A stretch of 64,000 bases of DNA from CBDCUC01 sp965222485. GTDB lineage: Bacteria; Pseudomonadota; Alphaproteobacteria; Rhizobiales; Hyphomicrobiaceae. The translations under genes were made by a program, and so were the position numbers. A model generated the notes under the pieces. The model made no database searches and had not been told where the DNA came from. It was given only the letters and a program-made list of their open reading frames with translations. The DNA lies in assembly GCA_965222485.1 (NCBI GenBank), contig CBDCUC010000040.1, forward strand, positions 1,550,001 to 1,614,000, read 5' to 3'. Positions 9,106 to 17,943 of the stretch are shown here, piece by piece; position 1 is the stretch's first letter; the number at the start of each line of letters is the position of its first letter.

Positions 9106-9837
9106 ATGTCAAAAGAGATTGCTCTCATTGTGGGTGTCGGTGCACGAGAGGGTCTTGGTGCATCGCTATGCATGCGTGCTGCGAGGGAGGGATGTCACGT
9201 TGTTGTGGCGGGCCGAACGCAAGCCAAGCTCGATGAAATTGTCTCAGATATCGTGACGTCGGGCGGTGCAGCAAGTGCTCACGCTTTGGATGTGACGCTT
9301 GAATCCGATGTCGAGAAATTATTTGGTGCGGTTGATGCCATGGATGGCGATCTGGATTTTGTGGTCTACAACGTCGGCAATGCCTTTGTGCATGATAGCC
9401 TGACAATGAGTGCCGAGTTTTTCGAGCAGGCTTGGCGGACGTGCTGCTTAGGTGGGTTCCTTACAGGTCGAGAGGTTGGCCGGCGTTTGGCGGAGCGGGG
9501 TAAGGGCACGATCGTGTTTACAGGCGCCACCGCGTCCATCCGTTCCCGCGGCCCCTACATGGCATTTGCGTCCGGAAAGGCGGGATTGCGCGCTGTGGCG
9601 TCGGCCCTTGCGCGCGAACTTGGCCCCAAAGGTGTGCATGTCGCGCATACCATCATAGATGGTTCCATTGATGGCGAAAGGATCAACTCGCGCGTACCGG
9701 ACCTTAAGGCAAAGCTGGGTGAAGAGGGAATGCTCAAACCCGATGCGATCGCGGACGCCTATTGGCAGCTGCATCGCCAGCATCCGTCTGCGTGGACGTT
9801 CGAGTTTGATTTGCGGCCTGCGATCGAGAAGTTCTGA
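9106..9837 (+). CDS. SDR-family protein lacking the catalytic tyrosine
   Basis: A 243-residue Rossmann-fold short-chain dehydrogenase/reductase homologue. The nucleotide-binding glycine motif is GVGAREGLG (residues 10-18), followed by VVVAGRTQAKLDEI, where the arginine suggests NADP(H). The usual NNAG appears as YNVGNA near 88-93. At the catalytic YxxxK site the sequence is FASGK, so residue 154 is Phe while K158 is kept; the usual serine region reads TGATAS. It may bind cofactor without classical SDR chemistry, or use a different mechanism. ATG 9106 is preferred because AGGGGG lies just upstream and the fold starts there, although the frame is open from 9049. Substrate unknown. Confidence 0.85.
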   Translation: MSKEIALIVGVGAREGLGASLCMRAAREGCHVVVAGRTQAKLDEIVSDIVTSGGAASAHALDVTLESDVEKLFGAVDAMDGDLDFVVYNVGNAFVHDSLTMSAEFFEQAWRTCCLGGFLTGREVGRRLAERGKGTIVFTGATASIRSRGPYMAFASGKAGLRAVASALARELGPKGVHVAHTIIDGSIDGERINSRVPDLKAKLGEEGMLKPDAIADAYWQLHRQHPSAWTFEFDLRPAIEKF

Positions 9838-9918
9838 GACGCGCGGCATTGGGGTTCGTCAAAGGATTGCGCCAAGATGAGAGCATTGCATGCGGCCGTC
9901 GGCATGATCCCAGCCTCG

Positions 9919-11895
9919 TTAGCTCAATTCAGGCAGGTCGCGGAACTCAGCAAGAGCCTCCGGGTTGGCCAGCGCCTCTTTGTTCTTGACCTCGCGGCCC
10001 ATCACAACATCGCGAACTCCGAGTTCTGATATCTTGCCGGAACGGGTGCGAGGGATGTCAGAGACTTCAATTACCTTCGCCGGAACGTGGCGAGGGGAGG
10101 CGCCCTGCCTGATTTGCTGTTTGACGCGATCGACCAGCTCCGGTGTCAGTCGTTCACCCTGCTTTAAAACTACGAACAGAACGACACGAACGTCATTTTC
10201 CCAGGGCTGCCCGATGACGATGCTTTCCTGAATTTCTGGCAGCTTTTCCACCTGGCGATAGATCTCTGCTGTACCGATGCGAACACCTCCGGGGTTCAGC
10301 GTTGCGTCGGAACGACCATGTATGATCATGCCGCCATGCTTGCTCCATTCGGCGAAGTCGCCGTGATGCCAGAGGCCCGGGAACCGCGTGAAATAGGCGT
10401 CTTCATAGCGTCGTCCATCTTCGTCTTGCCAGAAGCCTATCGGCATTGAGGGGAAGGCGTTGCGGCAGACGAGTTCACCTTTTCCCGACGCCATGTGCTG
10501 GCCGTCTTCGTCAGCCACGTCTACGGCCAGCCCCAATCCGGCTCCTTGAATTTCGCCGCGCCAAACGGGTTTCAAAGGATTGCCGAGAACGAAGCATCCA
10601 CAGATGTCGGTGCCGCCGGAGATCGAGGCCAGATGAAGGTCGCTCTTGATGCTTGTGTAGATGTAGTCGAAATCCTCCGGTGATAATGGTGAACCCGTCG
10701 ACAAGAGCATTCGCAGAGTTGAAAGGTCGTGTGTGCGTACCGGCTCCAGGCCGTTCTTATGAATTGTGCTAAGGTATTTTGCTGACGTCCCGAAGTGTGT
10801 GAACTTTTCTTTTTGTGCAAAGTCCCAAAGAATATTTCCATCACGGATGAGCGGATTGCCATCGTAAAGCATGAGCGTGGCTCCGGCCGCGAGTCCGGAA
10901 ACGAGCCAGTTCCACATCATCCACCCAACGGTCGCGAAGTAGAATAAGCGGTCGCCCGGCCTTACATCCGAATGAAGGATCACTTCGCTCAAGTGCTTCA
11001 TGAGAATACCACCCGCTGAGTGCACAATGCATTTGGGTACGCCGGTGGTGCCCGATGAAAACAAAATGTAAATCGGGTGAGAGAATGGTAGCTGCTGATA
11101 GTTTGGTTCGCAGGCCGGGCGTGCTGCTATCGCCTCGTCCCAGGTGGCGACGTCCAGGTTGCGCTCCGCAAATTCGCCCTTGAGTTTTTCGGTCAGTTCG
11201 GCGGCCTGCCCCAGATACGAAATCACAACAACGTGCTCAACGCTTGGCAGCTCGCGTATAACGGATGCGGCTTTCTCAGAAATATCGATCGTTTTGCCGC
11301 CGTAATAGTACCCGTCGCAGATGAGCAGGGCGCGCGGGGCGATTTGTCCAAGCCGATCAAGTATTCCCTGGGGCCCGAAGTCGGGCGAGCATGAGGACCA
11401 GGTGGCCCCTTGGGCGGCACACCCCAGAATGGAGACAATTGTCTCAGGCATGTTGGGAAGCACGGCGCCAACACGATCCTTCGATGTCAGTTCTGCGTCA
11501 TCAAGCCATGATTGGAAACGCCCCACTGTGTGACGAAGTTCGTCCCAGGAAAGGGACGATTTGACTTTGTCCTCGCCCCAGAAAACCACGGCTTTTTCTG
11601 GTCCGCGCGTGCGCAATGCGTTTTCAGCATAATTCAGCTTGCCGGTTGGAAAGAACTGCGCCTTGCTTAATCGATCATCCTGTTTCAGCCAGGGTTGCTC
11701 GCCTTTTGATCCGATGACGCCATTGTAGTCCCATAAGGCGCTCCAGAACGCTGCGGGCTCAGTAATCGAGTACTGATAGAGGGCGTCGTAATCTGAAATG
11801 TTTTGATCGGTGATGCGTGCGATGGCGGGAATGCAGGATGAAAGGTTGGAGCTTTCTTTGTGTGCTTCGCTGGGTTCCCACAGTGGCTTGGGCAT
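9919..11895 (-). CDS. Acetoacetyl-CoA synthetase (acetoacetate--CoA ligase)
   Basis: A 658-residue adenylate-forming enzyme that activates acetoacetate to acetoacetyl-CoA with ATP, used in ketone-body and polyhydroxybutyrate turnover. The N-terminal domain, with FPTGKLNYAENAL and GVIGSKGEQPW, is characteristic of acetoacetate rather than acetate ligases. The AMP-binding signature is ILFSSGTTGVPKCIVH, followed by GWMMWNW. The C-terminal lysine loop is RTRSGKISE. Full length for the family. ATG 11895 is used; no good Shine-Dalgarno is visible. It is convergent with the SDR gene, with 81 bases between stops and no clear terminator. Confidence 0.93.
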   Translation of the reverse strand: MPKPLWEPSEAHKESSNLSSCIPAIARITDQNISDYDALYQYSITEPAAFWSALWDYNGVIGSKGEQPWLKQDDRLSKAQFFPTGKLNYAENALRTRGPEKAVVFWGEDKVKSSLSWDELRHTVGRFQSWLDDAELTSKDRVGAVLPNMPETIVSILGCAAQGATWSSCSPDFGPQGILDRLGQIAPRALLICDGYYYGGKTIDISEKAASVIRELPSVEHVVVISYLGQAAELTEKLKGEFAERNLDVATWDEAIAARPACEPNYQQLPFSHPIYILFSSGTTGVPKCIVHSAGGILMKHLSEVILHSDVRPGDRLFYFATVGWMMWNWLVSGLAAGATLMLYDGNPLIRDGNILWDFAQKEKFTHFGTSAKYLSTIHKNGLEPVRTHDLSTLRMLLSTGSPLSPEDFDYIYTSIKSDLHLASISGGTDICGCFVLGNPLKPVWRGEIQGAGLGLAVDVADEDGQHMASGKGELVCRNAFPSMPIGFWQDEDGRRYEDAYFTRFPGLWHHGDFAEWSKHGGMIIHGRSDATLNPGGVRIGTAEIYRQVEKLPEIQESIVIGQPWENDVRVVLFVVLKQGERLTPELVDRVKQQIRQGASPRHVPAKVIEVSDIPRTRSGKISELGVRDVVMGREVKNKEALANPEALAEFRDLPELS

Positions 11896-12221
11896 TTAGA
11901 GGTGTTTCCGAACAGTGTTGAACCGAATTAGTCTGAACCCGCGACGCACGTGATATCTGGCGCGGGAGTTCACAATTTAATCTTCCATGAGAAATGAGAA
12001 GGGTGCAACTTTGGGGCGTGCGCTTTGCACGTTGAAAGGCACGCAGCCAACATGATTGATCGTGCAAGACGAAGCTAATCGCCTTGCCTTATAGATTTCT
12101 CGCAAAGAGATTGGCTCCAAAATAAATCAGAGGCGGCCCGCAAGTGTCGCATTTTTGGACGCTGAGCCTGTGCTTTGGTGCCATCGCACCGCTGTCAGCA
12201 ACACCGTCGACCAACGGTGCT
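11896..12221. other. Intergenic region upstream of acetoacetyl-CoA synthetase
   Basis: A 326-base gap holding the synthetase promoter region and the 3' end region of the DUF4349 gene, both on the minus strand. CACCGT (12202-12207) and ACGGTG (12214-12219) form a 6-bp hairpin immediately after the DUF4349 stop, but no T-tract follows on the minus strand, so it is only a weak terminator candidate. No gene or RNA is recognised in the rest. Confidence 0.45.
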
Positions 12222-13118
12222 TTAATTTGACGTCGTTTCTTTCGGCAGCAGATTGGCGAGAATGCGCAACAACTGGACCCCGGCCAGAGCGGCAATAATC
12301 GCGGCGGCGAGGCCAAGCCAAAGGAACGTGTAGTATTTGGCTGTGAACACGAATGCGACAAGGATGCGTCTCGCGAATGAGACGTTGCGTATAGCCGCTT
12401 TCTTCTCGGCCAGCAGGACTTTGACGGTGACAAACTCATTCTCGGCATCGAAGTCACCCAGGCTGACCCCAAGCTTCTGAATCTCTTGCTCCGACTCAAG
12501 GATGCGTCGTTCTAACTCGATCATGTCGCGAATTTCACCTTCGCGCTGCTTGAGCTCCGTGAGTGAGGCGCGCGCCTTCTCCAACGATACTCTTTTCGCC
12601 TGGAGCTGGCGGTATTCATTCGTTTTGTCGGACTTGTTGATGGTGAGTTCAGTGAGCTTGCCGTAGGTCTGTATCTCGTCGACGAACTCATCGAATTGGG
12701 CTGGATTCACGCCAATAGCGAGCCGTAAGAGCCGGCGGCCTTTCAGGCCCTGACGCTGCTCGAACTGAATGAGAGCGGATGATTTTTTGATTAGCGTACG
12801 GACACGGGCCTCGTCGTCGTCAAATTTGTCTGTGCGCAAACCAATGTTGGCGACCTTTTCGTATTTCTGGTCAGTCGTCGTTGCTGGCGTGGCGCTCTGG
12901 CCAGAGCTGTGCATTGAGAGCACGCCAATTTTTTTGGAGGCGTAGTTTTTCAAGCCTGAGGCGAAGTCCCAGCCCTGCGAAATCATGCCGTCCACTCGGC
13001 CGGATTGAATCTGTACGCCGTCCGGGCTTTGCAGGTAGCCGTAGCCAAGGCGCAGAAAAAAGACGAGCAAGAAGCCAGTGACAAACAGGATGATGGTTGT
13101 ACGGATGGTTTTTGGCAT
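12222..13118 (-). CDS. DUF4349 domain membrane-anchored protein
   Basis: A 298-residue protein with an N-terminal hydrophobic helix (about 8-27) and a C-terminal one (about 255-280), enclosing an extracytoplasmic domain and a coiled coil. The pattern matches DUF4349: ANIGLRTDKFDDDEARVRTLI, the GRRLLRLAIGVNPAQFDEFVDEI region, then YRQLQAKRVSLEKARASLTELK with ERRILESEQEIQKL, and a terminal transmembrane helix. In many bacteria this family is a lipoprotein; here the N-terminus is an uncleaved anchor without a lipobox cysteine. Role unknown. ATG 13118 follows an AAGG site. It diverges from the inverse-autotransporter gene at 13401. Confidence 0.85.
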   Translation of the reverse strand: MPKTIRTTIILFVTGFLLVFFLRLGYGYLQSPDGVQIQSGRVDGMISQGWDFASGLKNYASKKIGVLSMHSSGQSATPATTTDQKYEKVANIGLRTDKFDDDEARVRTLIKKSSALIQFEQRQGLKGRRLLRLAIGVNPAQFDEFVDEIQTYGKLTELTINKSDKTNEYRQLQAKRVSLEKARASLTELKQREGEIRDMIELERRILESEQEIQKLGVSLGDFDAENEFVTVKVLLAEKKAAIRNVSFARRILVAFVFTAKYYTFLWLGLAAAIIAALAGVQLLRILANLLPKETTSN

Positions 13119-13400
13119 GGGGTGCGGCCTTTTTTCGGGCAGTTGCTGGGCGCGCGACGTTTTCTGCCGAATTGGCCGATTTTGAGGGGATTAAGCGGCC
13201 CCGTGGCGGCATTTTGGAGATGTGCGCAAGTGTGGCCGTAAATCGTCACATCAATTCAAATGCGCACTAACAGGTTCCGTAACGGTTGGATCAACCGGCG
13301 GAATTGTTGCGTCCGCGCAGAATCTCCTTCTACAAACAACTATAGAATAAAGAACCTTGGCCTGCGTGATGGCGGAAGGGCCGAGTGAGGGGAACGGGGC

Positions 13401-15533
13401 ATGGTGTTAGGTGGTGGCTTTCTGCGCGGTTACCGTGTGCTGGCAACATTGATGCTGGCGACCGTCGCCATCTCGGTTGCGGGCGACAGAGCGTCGGCTG
13501 GCGACGATGAGCGGCAGCTGTGGCACGGCTGGGTCGAGCTTGGCGGCTTTTATGTCTCGGACGATGCCAGCCGCGGCGAAGCCGTGGTGTTCTCTCCCCT
13601 CATGCACGGCCAGCGCGATATGTTGTTTGCAGACCTGCGCGGCAAGTTCTTTGAAGATGACGTGAGCGAAGGCAATTTTGCGCTGGGATACAGGCGTATG
13701 TCGCTCACCGGCTTCAATTTCGGTGCCTGGGTCGGCGTTGATATCCGCAACACCGAGATCGACAACACCTTCCATCAATTGTCCGGCGGTTTTGAAGCGC
13801 TGTCGCACAACTTCGATGCACGTGTGAATTGGTACGGTCCCGGTACGGATGCCGAAGCGGGAGCGCTTGGCTTTACGGACGTCGTGCTCGAAGGCAACAA
13901 CATCTTCATGATTGGCGGCCAGGAGGTCATGCTGCAGGGTGTGGATGGCGAACTGGGTGTTCGCCTGCCAGTGGAGTGGCTCAATCTCAACTCCAATCAG
14001 ATTGAAGTGCGCGCCTATGGCGGTGGCTTCTACTTCGATGACGGTGATGCGCTGGAAGAGGTTGCCGGCGGGCGCGGGCGGCTCGTCTTGGCGATCAACG
14101 ACGTCATCCCGCAGATGCCGGGCTCTAAGCTGACGGCGGAATACGAATACAGCTATGACGACGTGCGCGAGGACCGGCATGAGGTGGGTGCGCGGCTTCG
14201 GATCCCCTTCCATAAGGCGCCGGGCCTGGGTAATTCGCTGACGCGGATGAGCCCGCAGGAGCGGCGCATGATGGACGGGCTTGAGCGCGATACCGATATC
14301 ATCACGGTCAAAAGCGACCGCGAGAACGTTGAAGATTTCCTGACGGATGTTGATTTTGATCGTGTTGCGTTTGTGAACTCCGGTGGCAGCGTGACCGATA
14401 CCTCAGAAAAGGCCGGCGCGAACTCATTACTGATTGTCAACGGTACTATTGTCGGGCGTCAGCGCGTGCAAGGCGACCAGACGGTGCAAGGCGGCGGGTC
14501 GACGATCCAAGTGCGCGGCTTAAAGACAGGCGCGGTTGCCAACTTCACGGCACCCGGGTCAAGGCCGACACTGACGAATGGCGGTGGCAACATCGTGCGG
14601 CTGTTGGGTGACAATACACACATTCATGGTCTGCTGATCGATGGGCGGGGAACCAACAACAATGGTATCAGGGGAGGCGGCCGCAAGACCAACATCGTGA
14701 TCGCCGACAACATCATTCGCAACACCGGCAATGACGGCATTGCGTTCACGAACAACAACGATAATGTGCGCATTTTCGATAACGTCATCACCAATGCTGG
14801 TGATGAGGGCATCGACTTCGATAATAGAAATACGAACATCACCATTGCCGGGAACACGATCACAGGGTCTGGTGATAATGGTATCGACTTCGATGACCGC
14901 AATACAAATATCCTTATTGAAGATACGGTGATTTCCGGTTCGGGCGATGACGGCCTGGATCTCGAAAGCCGCAACGAAATCACGATTTCCGGTACACGAA
15001 TCGTGAATTCGAGCGACGACGGTATCTCGATGCTGAACCGCAACGTTGTGTCGATCACGAACAGCTTGATCGATGGGGCTGGAGACGATGGCATTCAGGC
15101 TCGGCGTTTGAACACAATCTCTGTCGCTAACTCGACGATCACCAATACCAGCTTCGGTGTCTTCCTTTTCAATCGATTTAATGAGCTGACGCTGTCGAAT
15201 GTTACGATGTCAAATATTGGCTCGGATGGGCTGTTCATCGTTGCGGCTGACAACACGCTGCGTGTGACCAATTCGATATTTACAAATATCGGTGACGATG
15301 TCTTCGATCTGGCTCAGCGTACAACTTTGCTTGCTAGGGATAACCGGGTCACGGGTACCGTTGGTCAAGATGTCTTCGACTTCCAGGGGGCGAATTCCGT
15401 CGTGCTTGCCGGAAGCACCGGCAATACCGTTACCGCAACGGTCGGGGACGAGTTGTGCGAGGGGACCGGCAACTTCACCGGTACACTTGAAATCAACGGA
15501 ACGCTGTTCGTTGATGGCGCGACCTGCAACTAA
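13401..15533 (+). CDS. Inverse-autotransporter-like outer-membrane protein with right-handed beta-helix passenger
   Basis: A 710-residue predicted outer-membrane or surface protein. After a signal peptide (cleavage near DRASA, about residue 33) comes an intimin/invasin-type inverse autotransporter barrel of about 260 residues, with alternating strands such as LWHGWVELGGFY, GNFALGYRRM, FNFGAWVGVDIRN and KLTAEYEYSYD. A linker (QERRMMDGLERDTDI) follows. From about residue 340 to the end are PbH1-type parallel beta-helix repeats of 20-24 residues, many carrying G-D-(D/N)-G-I-D cores. It ends with two cysteines (DELCEGTG and GATCN). Inverse autotransporters usually export Ig-like passengers; a beta-helix is typical of classical ones. 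Role probably adhesion or surface structure, inferred. Confidence 0.8.
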   Translation: MVLGGGFLRGYRVLATLMLATVAISVAGDRASAGDDERQLWHGWVELGGFYVSDDASRGEAVVFSPLMHGQRDMLFADLRGKFFEDDVSEGNFALGYRRMSLTGFNFGAWVGVDIRNTEIDNTFHQLSGGFEALSHNFDARVNWYGPGTDAEAGALGFTDVVLEGNNIFMIGGQEVMLQGVDGELGVRLPVEWLNLNSNQIEVRAYGGGFYFDDGDALEEVAGGRGRLVLAINDVIPQMPGSKLTAEYEYSYDDVREDRHEVGARLRIPFHKAPGLGNSLTRMSPQERRMMDGLERDTDIITVKSDRENVEDFLTDVDFDRVAFVNSGGSVTDTSEKAGANSLLIVNGTIVGRQRVQGDQTVQGGGSTIQVRGLKTGAVANFTAPGSRPTLTNGGGNIVRLLGDNTHIHGLLIDGRGTNNNGIRGGGRKTNIVIADNIIRNTGNDGIAFTNNNDNVRIFDNVITNAGDEGIDFDNRNTNITIAGNTITGSGDNGIDFDDRNTNILIEDTVISGSGDDGLDLESRNEITISGTRIVNSSDDGISMLNRNVVSITNSLIDGAGDDGIQARRLNTISVANSTITNTSFGVFLFNRFNELTLSNVTMSNIGSDGLFIVAADNTLRVTNSIFTNIGDDVFDLAQRTTLLARDNRVTGTVGQDVFDFQGANSVVLAGSTGNTVTATVGDELCEGTGNFTGTLEINGTLFVDGATCN

Positions 15534-15760
15534 AGCTCTGCTGCACGTCATGGCATGACTCATCGCTGGCCCGCCGGCGGCGCGTCGGGCTGGTCGAGGG
15601 CTGCGGCGATACTCATTGCATTAAGAAGTCTTCTCTATCATTTGGCCGCGAATGGCCCGGAGCGTGCAGTTTGCCAGTATTTCGGCTCAAGCAAACGCGC
15701 CTCTTTTCATTACATCCGGGTTTTCGGTGCAAATCATCCGTTAAGGAGCGTTATCAAGCC

Positions 15761-16729
15761 GTGAACAAAGTTATGCGTATGGGTGCGGTCGGTGTTGCAG
15801 CTTTGCTGCTTTCCGGTTGCGCAGGTGAATCGGTGCAGGTGCCGCCGGCTTATGTCGGCAAGATTTTGAGCAAAGATGGCTTCCAGCCCGGGCTTATCTC
15901 GCCATCGCAATTCCGCTTGCCGATTTGTTTCTTTTATTGTGACCGCCTGATTGTCGTTGAGTCGAGCGACTTTGGCCTCAAGGAAGAATTCCGGGGTGAG
16001 CACGCGCTTTACATGCCGAAGTCGGAACTGGCGATGCCGTTCGATGTGCGGGGCACGTTCTCGGTGCGCAATGATGAGAAGGTTTTGCAGTCCGTGTTTG
16101 ACCGCATTCCCGCAGACTCGCCCAGGGGTGTGCTGAGCGGGCTTGCGCACGGTGTGATCAGCCAGCAGAAGATCTACCGTACTTACGGTGCCGCCGTTGT
16201 GCGTGACGTGGTGCGCCGGGTGATCTCCAAGTACACAATCGAAGAGGTGGCTTCTTCGCGCGCTGCCATCAATGCGCAACTCATTGAAGCCATGAACAAG
16301 GCGTTGCAAAAGACGCCTCTCGTCGCGCGGCGCTTCGGTCTGGCGGATGTACGTTTTCCAAAAGTTATTCTGGATCAGAAGGAGACGGCTGCACGCCGTC
16401 GTATAGCGATCCAGCAGGAAGAAGCGGAAAAGCAGATCAGGCTGGTTAAACTACAAGCCGATTTGGAAGCAGCGCGTGCCGAACGTCAAATCCGGCGGGA
16501 ACGGGCGCAGGCGGTGCTGGAAGAAAACAAGATTTATGCCGAATCCGTTTCCGACAAGTATCTTTCTTACCGGCGCCTTGAAGTGCTGGAGAAGCTTGCT
16601 TCCAGCCAGAACACCAAGTGGGTGCCATTTGAAGCGCTGGGCACCGTTGGCCAAAGCGTCGCCACGTTCGCCCGTTCAAATGCCGCGCCAGCTGCGGCAC
16701 CGGCGCCAGCCGCTCAACCGGGAGAGTGA
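15761..16729 (+). CDS. SPFH (band 7) domain lipoprotein
   Basis: A 322-residue protein with a lipoprotein signal (VAALLLSGC, lipidated Cys at residue 20, next residue Ala), so it is probably anchored in the outer membrane by the general +2 rule. The body resembles an SPFH/prohibitin domain (about 25-215): YVGKILSKDGF, FDVRGTFSVRNDEKVLQSVFDRI and a YTIEEVASSRAAINAQLIEAMN segment, followed by a charged coiled coil (about 220-290) and an Ala/Pro tail. SPFH proteins oligomerise into membrane rings. GTG 15761 is chosen because TAAGGAG lies 12 bases upstream; an ATG at 15773 is the alternative. The next gene begins six bases after its stop. Confidence 0.8.
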   Translation: MNKVMRMGAVGVAALLLSGCAGESVQVPPAYVGKILSKDGFQPGLISPSQFRLPICFFYCDRLIVVESSDFGLKEEFRGEHALYMPKSELAMPFDVRGTFSVRNDEKVLQSVFDRIPADSPRGVLSGLAHGVISQQKIYRTYGAAVVRDVVRRVISKYTIEEVASSRAAINAQLIEAMNKALQKTPLVARRFGLADVRFPKVILDQKETAARRRIAIQQEEAEKQIRLVKLQADLEAARAERQIRRERAQAVLEENKIYAESVSDKYLSYRRLEVLEKLASSQNTKWVPFEALGTVGQSVATFARSNAAPAAAPAPAAQPGE

Positions 16730-16734
16730 TTGAG

Positions 16735-17139
16735 ATGGAGCTTCGAGTTAATCCGGAAGCGGTCGGGCTTGGTGCCTATCAGGCGGTGCTGGCGATTGTC
16801 GGGCTGATTATCCTGTTTGCACTTGCTTGGAGAGCTTTCAAGGCGTGGGTGAATTTGCGCTCCAAAGGCAGGCCGCTAAACAACAAGGAGCTGGTGGCCG
16901 TTGCCTGGCCGCCGGTTGCATGGCTGGCGTTGTTGGCGATTGCCGGTGTTCTGTTTTCCACGATGCAGGCCTATGGTCCGCGTGTCGCGATTCCTAAAAC
17001 GGATCTCACGATCAACGCGCCGGACGGCAAGACCGGGGGCGTCAGGGACTTGTCGCCCGAGACGCTGTCGGATGAAGAGAGATTGAAAGAGCAGCGGCGT
17101 CTTGAAGCGGAGACGAAGTCGCGGGTCGATTTGGATTAG
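16735..17139 (+). CDS. Small two-helix membrane protein, partner gene of the SPFH lipoprotein
   Basis: A 134-residue protein that I do not recognise. It has two strong transmembrane helices (about residues 14-36 and 56-80) and a charged C-terminal tail of about 50 residues ending LKEQRRLEAETKSRVDLD. Both helices near the N-terminus with a soluble tail suggest an inner-membrane anchor. ATG 16735 has GGAGAG eight bases upstream; a GTG at 16726 would overlap the SPFH stop. The tight spacing to the SPFH lipoprotein gene indicates one transcript and probably a shared process. It is convergent with the cyclase-family gene, 24 bases away. Confidence 0.75.
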   Translation: MELRVNPEAVGLGAYQAVLAIVGLIILFALAWRAFKAWVNLRSKGRPLNNKELVAVAWPPVAWLALLAIAGVLFSTMQAYGPRVAIPKTDLTINAPDGKTGGVRDLSPETLSDEERLKEQRRLEAETKSRVDLD

Positions 17140-17163
17140 GATTGTTGATTGAGTGCTGACAGC

Positions 17164-17934
17164 TTAGTCGTCATCATCTAGTAAAGCGACGACGCGTGCG
17201 GGTGCTGCCGAAGCCCCCACAAGGGGTAAGGGAAAGACGCAGACCTTGAAACCGTGTGCGGGCAGGGCGCCGAGATTGCACAATTGCTCCATGTGCCAGT
17301 AACGGTGTTTGCGCCCGACAAGGTGTGCTTCCCAAAACAGCGTGTTGTCCCGATTGGCAATGGCGCGTTTGATCAGGATGTGGAAGGGCAGGTCCCACCC
17401 CCACTGGTCGATCCCCATGACCTCGATGCCCTGTTCAATCAACCATTCGGTTGAAGCAGCTGTCATTCCTGTGCCGCGCTGCCAATAGTCCTTCTGGCGT
17501 ATGTAACGGTCCCGGCCAGTGTGGATGAGGGCGATTGTTCCCGGTTTGAGTTGCGCACCAGTACGCTCCAGATCCTTTTCAAGATCGTGGACCGTGATGG
17601 GCTCGCCGTCTTCTTTGTGCGTCATGTCAAAGACGATGCCGGGCGCGAAGCATTTTTCCAATGGCATGGCTTCGATGGTTTCGGCCGGTTCACCGTTGCA
17701 GGTGGGGCCGTAGTGCCATGGCGCGTCGATGTGCGTTGTCGAATGCACACCCATTTTTGTGATGGTGTCGTCGGCCCATCCAACGAAATCTTTTGGAAAT
17801 AGATTGAATGGCAGGCCCAGGTAACGGACCAACCAGCGTGATATCGAATGGCGTTTGTGTTTGACCTTGACGCGCAGAAAGAATGGATCGTCGGGGTTGT
17901 CGATGATCGGTTTTGATAGGTCGACGATTTTCAT
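17164..17934 (-). CDS. Cyclase-family metal-dependent hydrolase (kynurenine formamidase-like)
   Basis: A 256-residue member of the cyclase family (PF04199). The metal-binding signature HSTTHIDAPWH gives ligands H64, H68 and D70, with H74 nearby, and the ALIHTGRD and GIDQWGWD segments follow the family pattern. Members hydrolyse N-formylkynurenine, isatin and similar amides or lactams. The exact substrate here is not readable from sequence. It starts 10 bases after the stop of the FAH-family gene, so the two enzymes are almost certainly co-transcribed and may act in one catabolic route. Confidence 0.87.
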   Translation of the reverse strand: MKIVDLSKPIIDNPDDPFFLRVKVKHKRHSISRWLVRYLGLPFNLFPKDFVGWADDTITKMGVHSTTHIDAPWHYGPTCNGEPAETIEAMPLEKCFAPGIVFDMTHKEDGEPITVHDLEKDLERTGAQLKPGTIALIHTGRDRYIRQKDYWQRGTGMTAASTEWLIEQGIEVMGIDQWGWDLPFHILIKRAIANRDNTLFWEAHLVGRKHRYWHMEQLCNLGALPAHGFKVCVFPLPLVGASAAPARVVALLDDDD

Positions 17935-17943
17935 GGACCTGCC

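Noticed and set aside
13407..14213. A 268-codon minus-strand frame under the inverse-autotransporter gene
   Set aside because: It mirrors the codon pattern of the plus-strand gene, which has a signal peptide and clear repeats; the minus product has no recognisable feature.
14740..15330. Repeated DNA segments that could be taken for a tandem or CRISPR-like array
   Set aside because: The repeats are in frame, vary in length and encode beta-helix turns within one protein.
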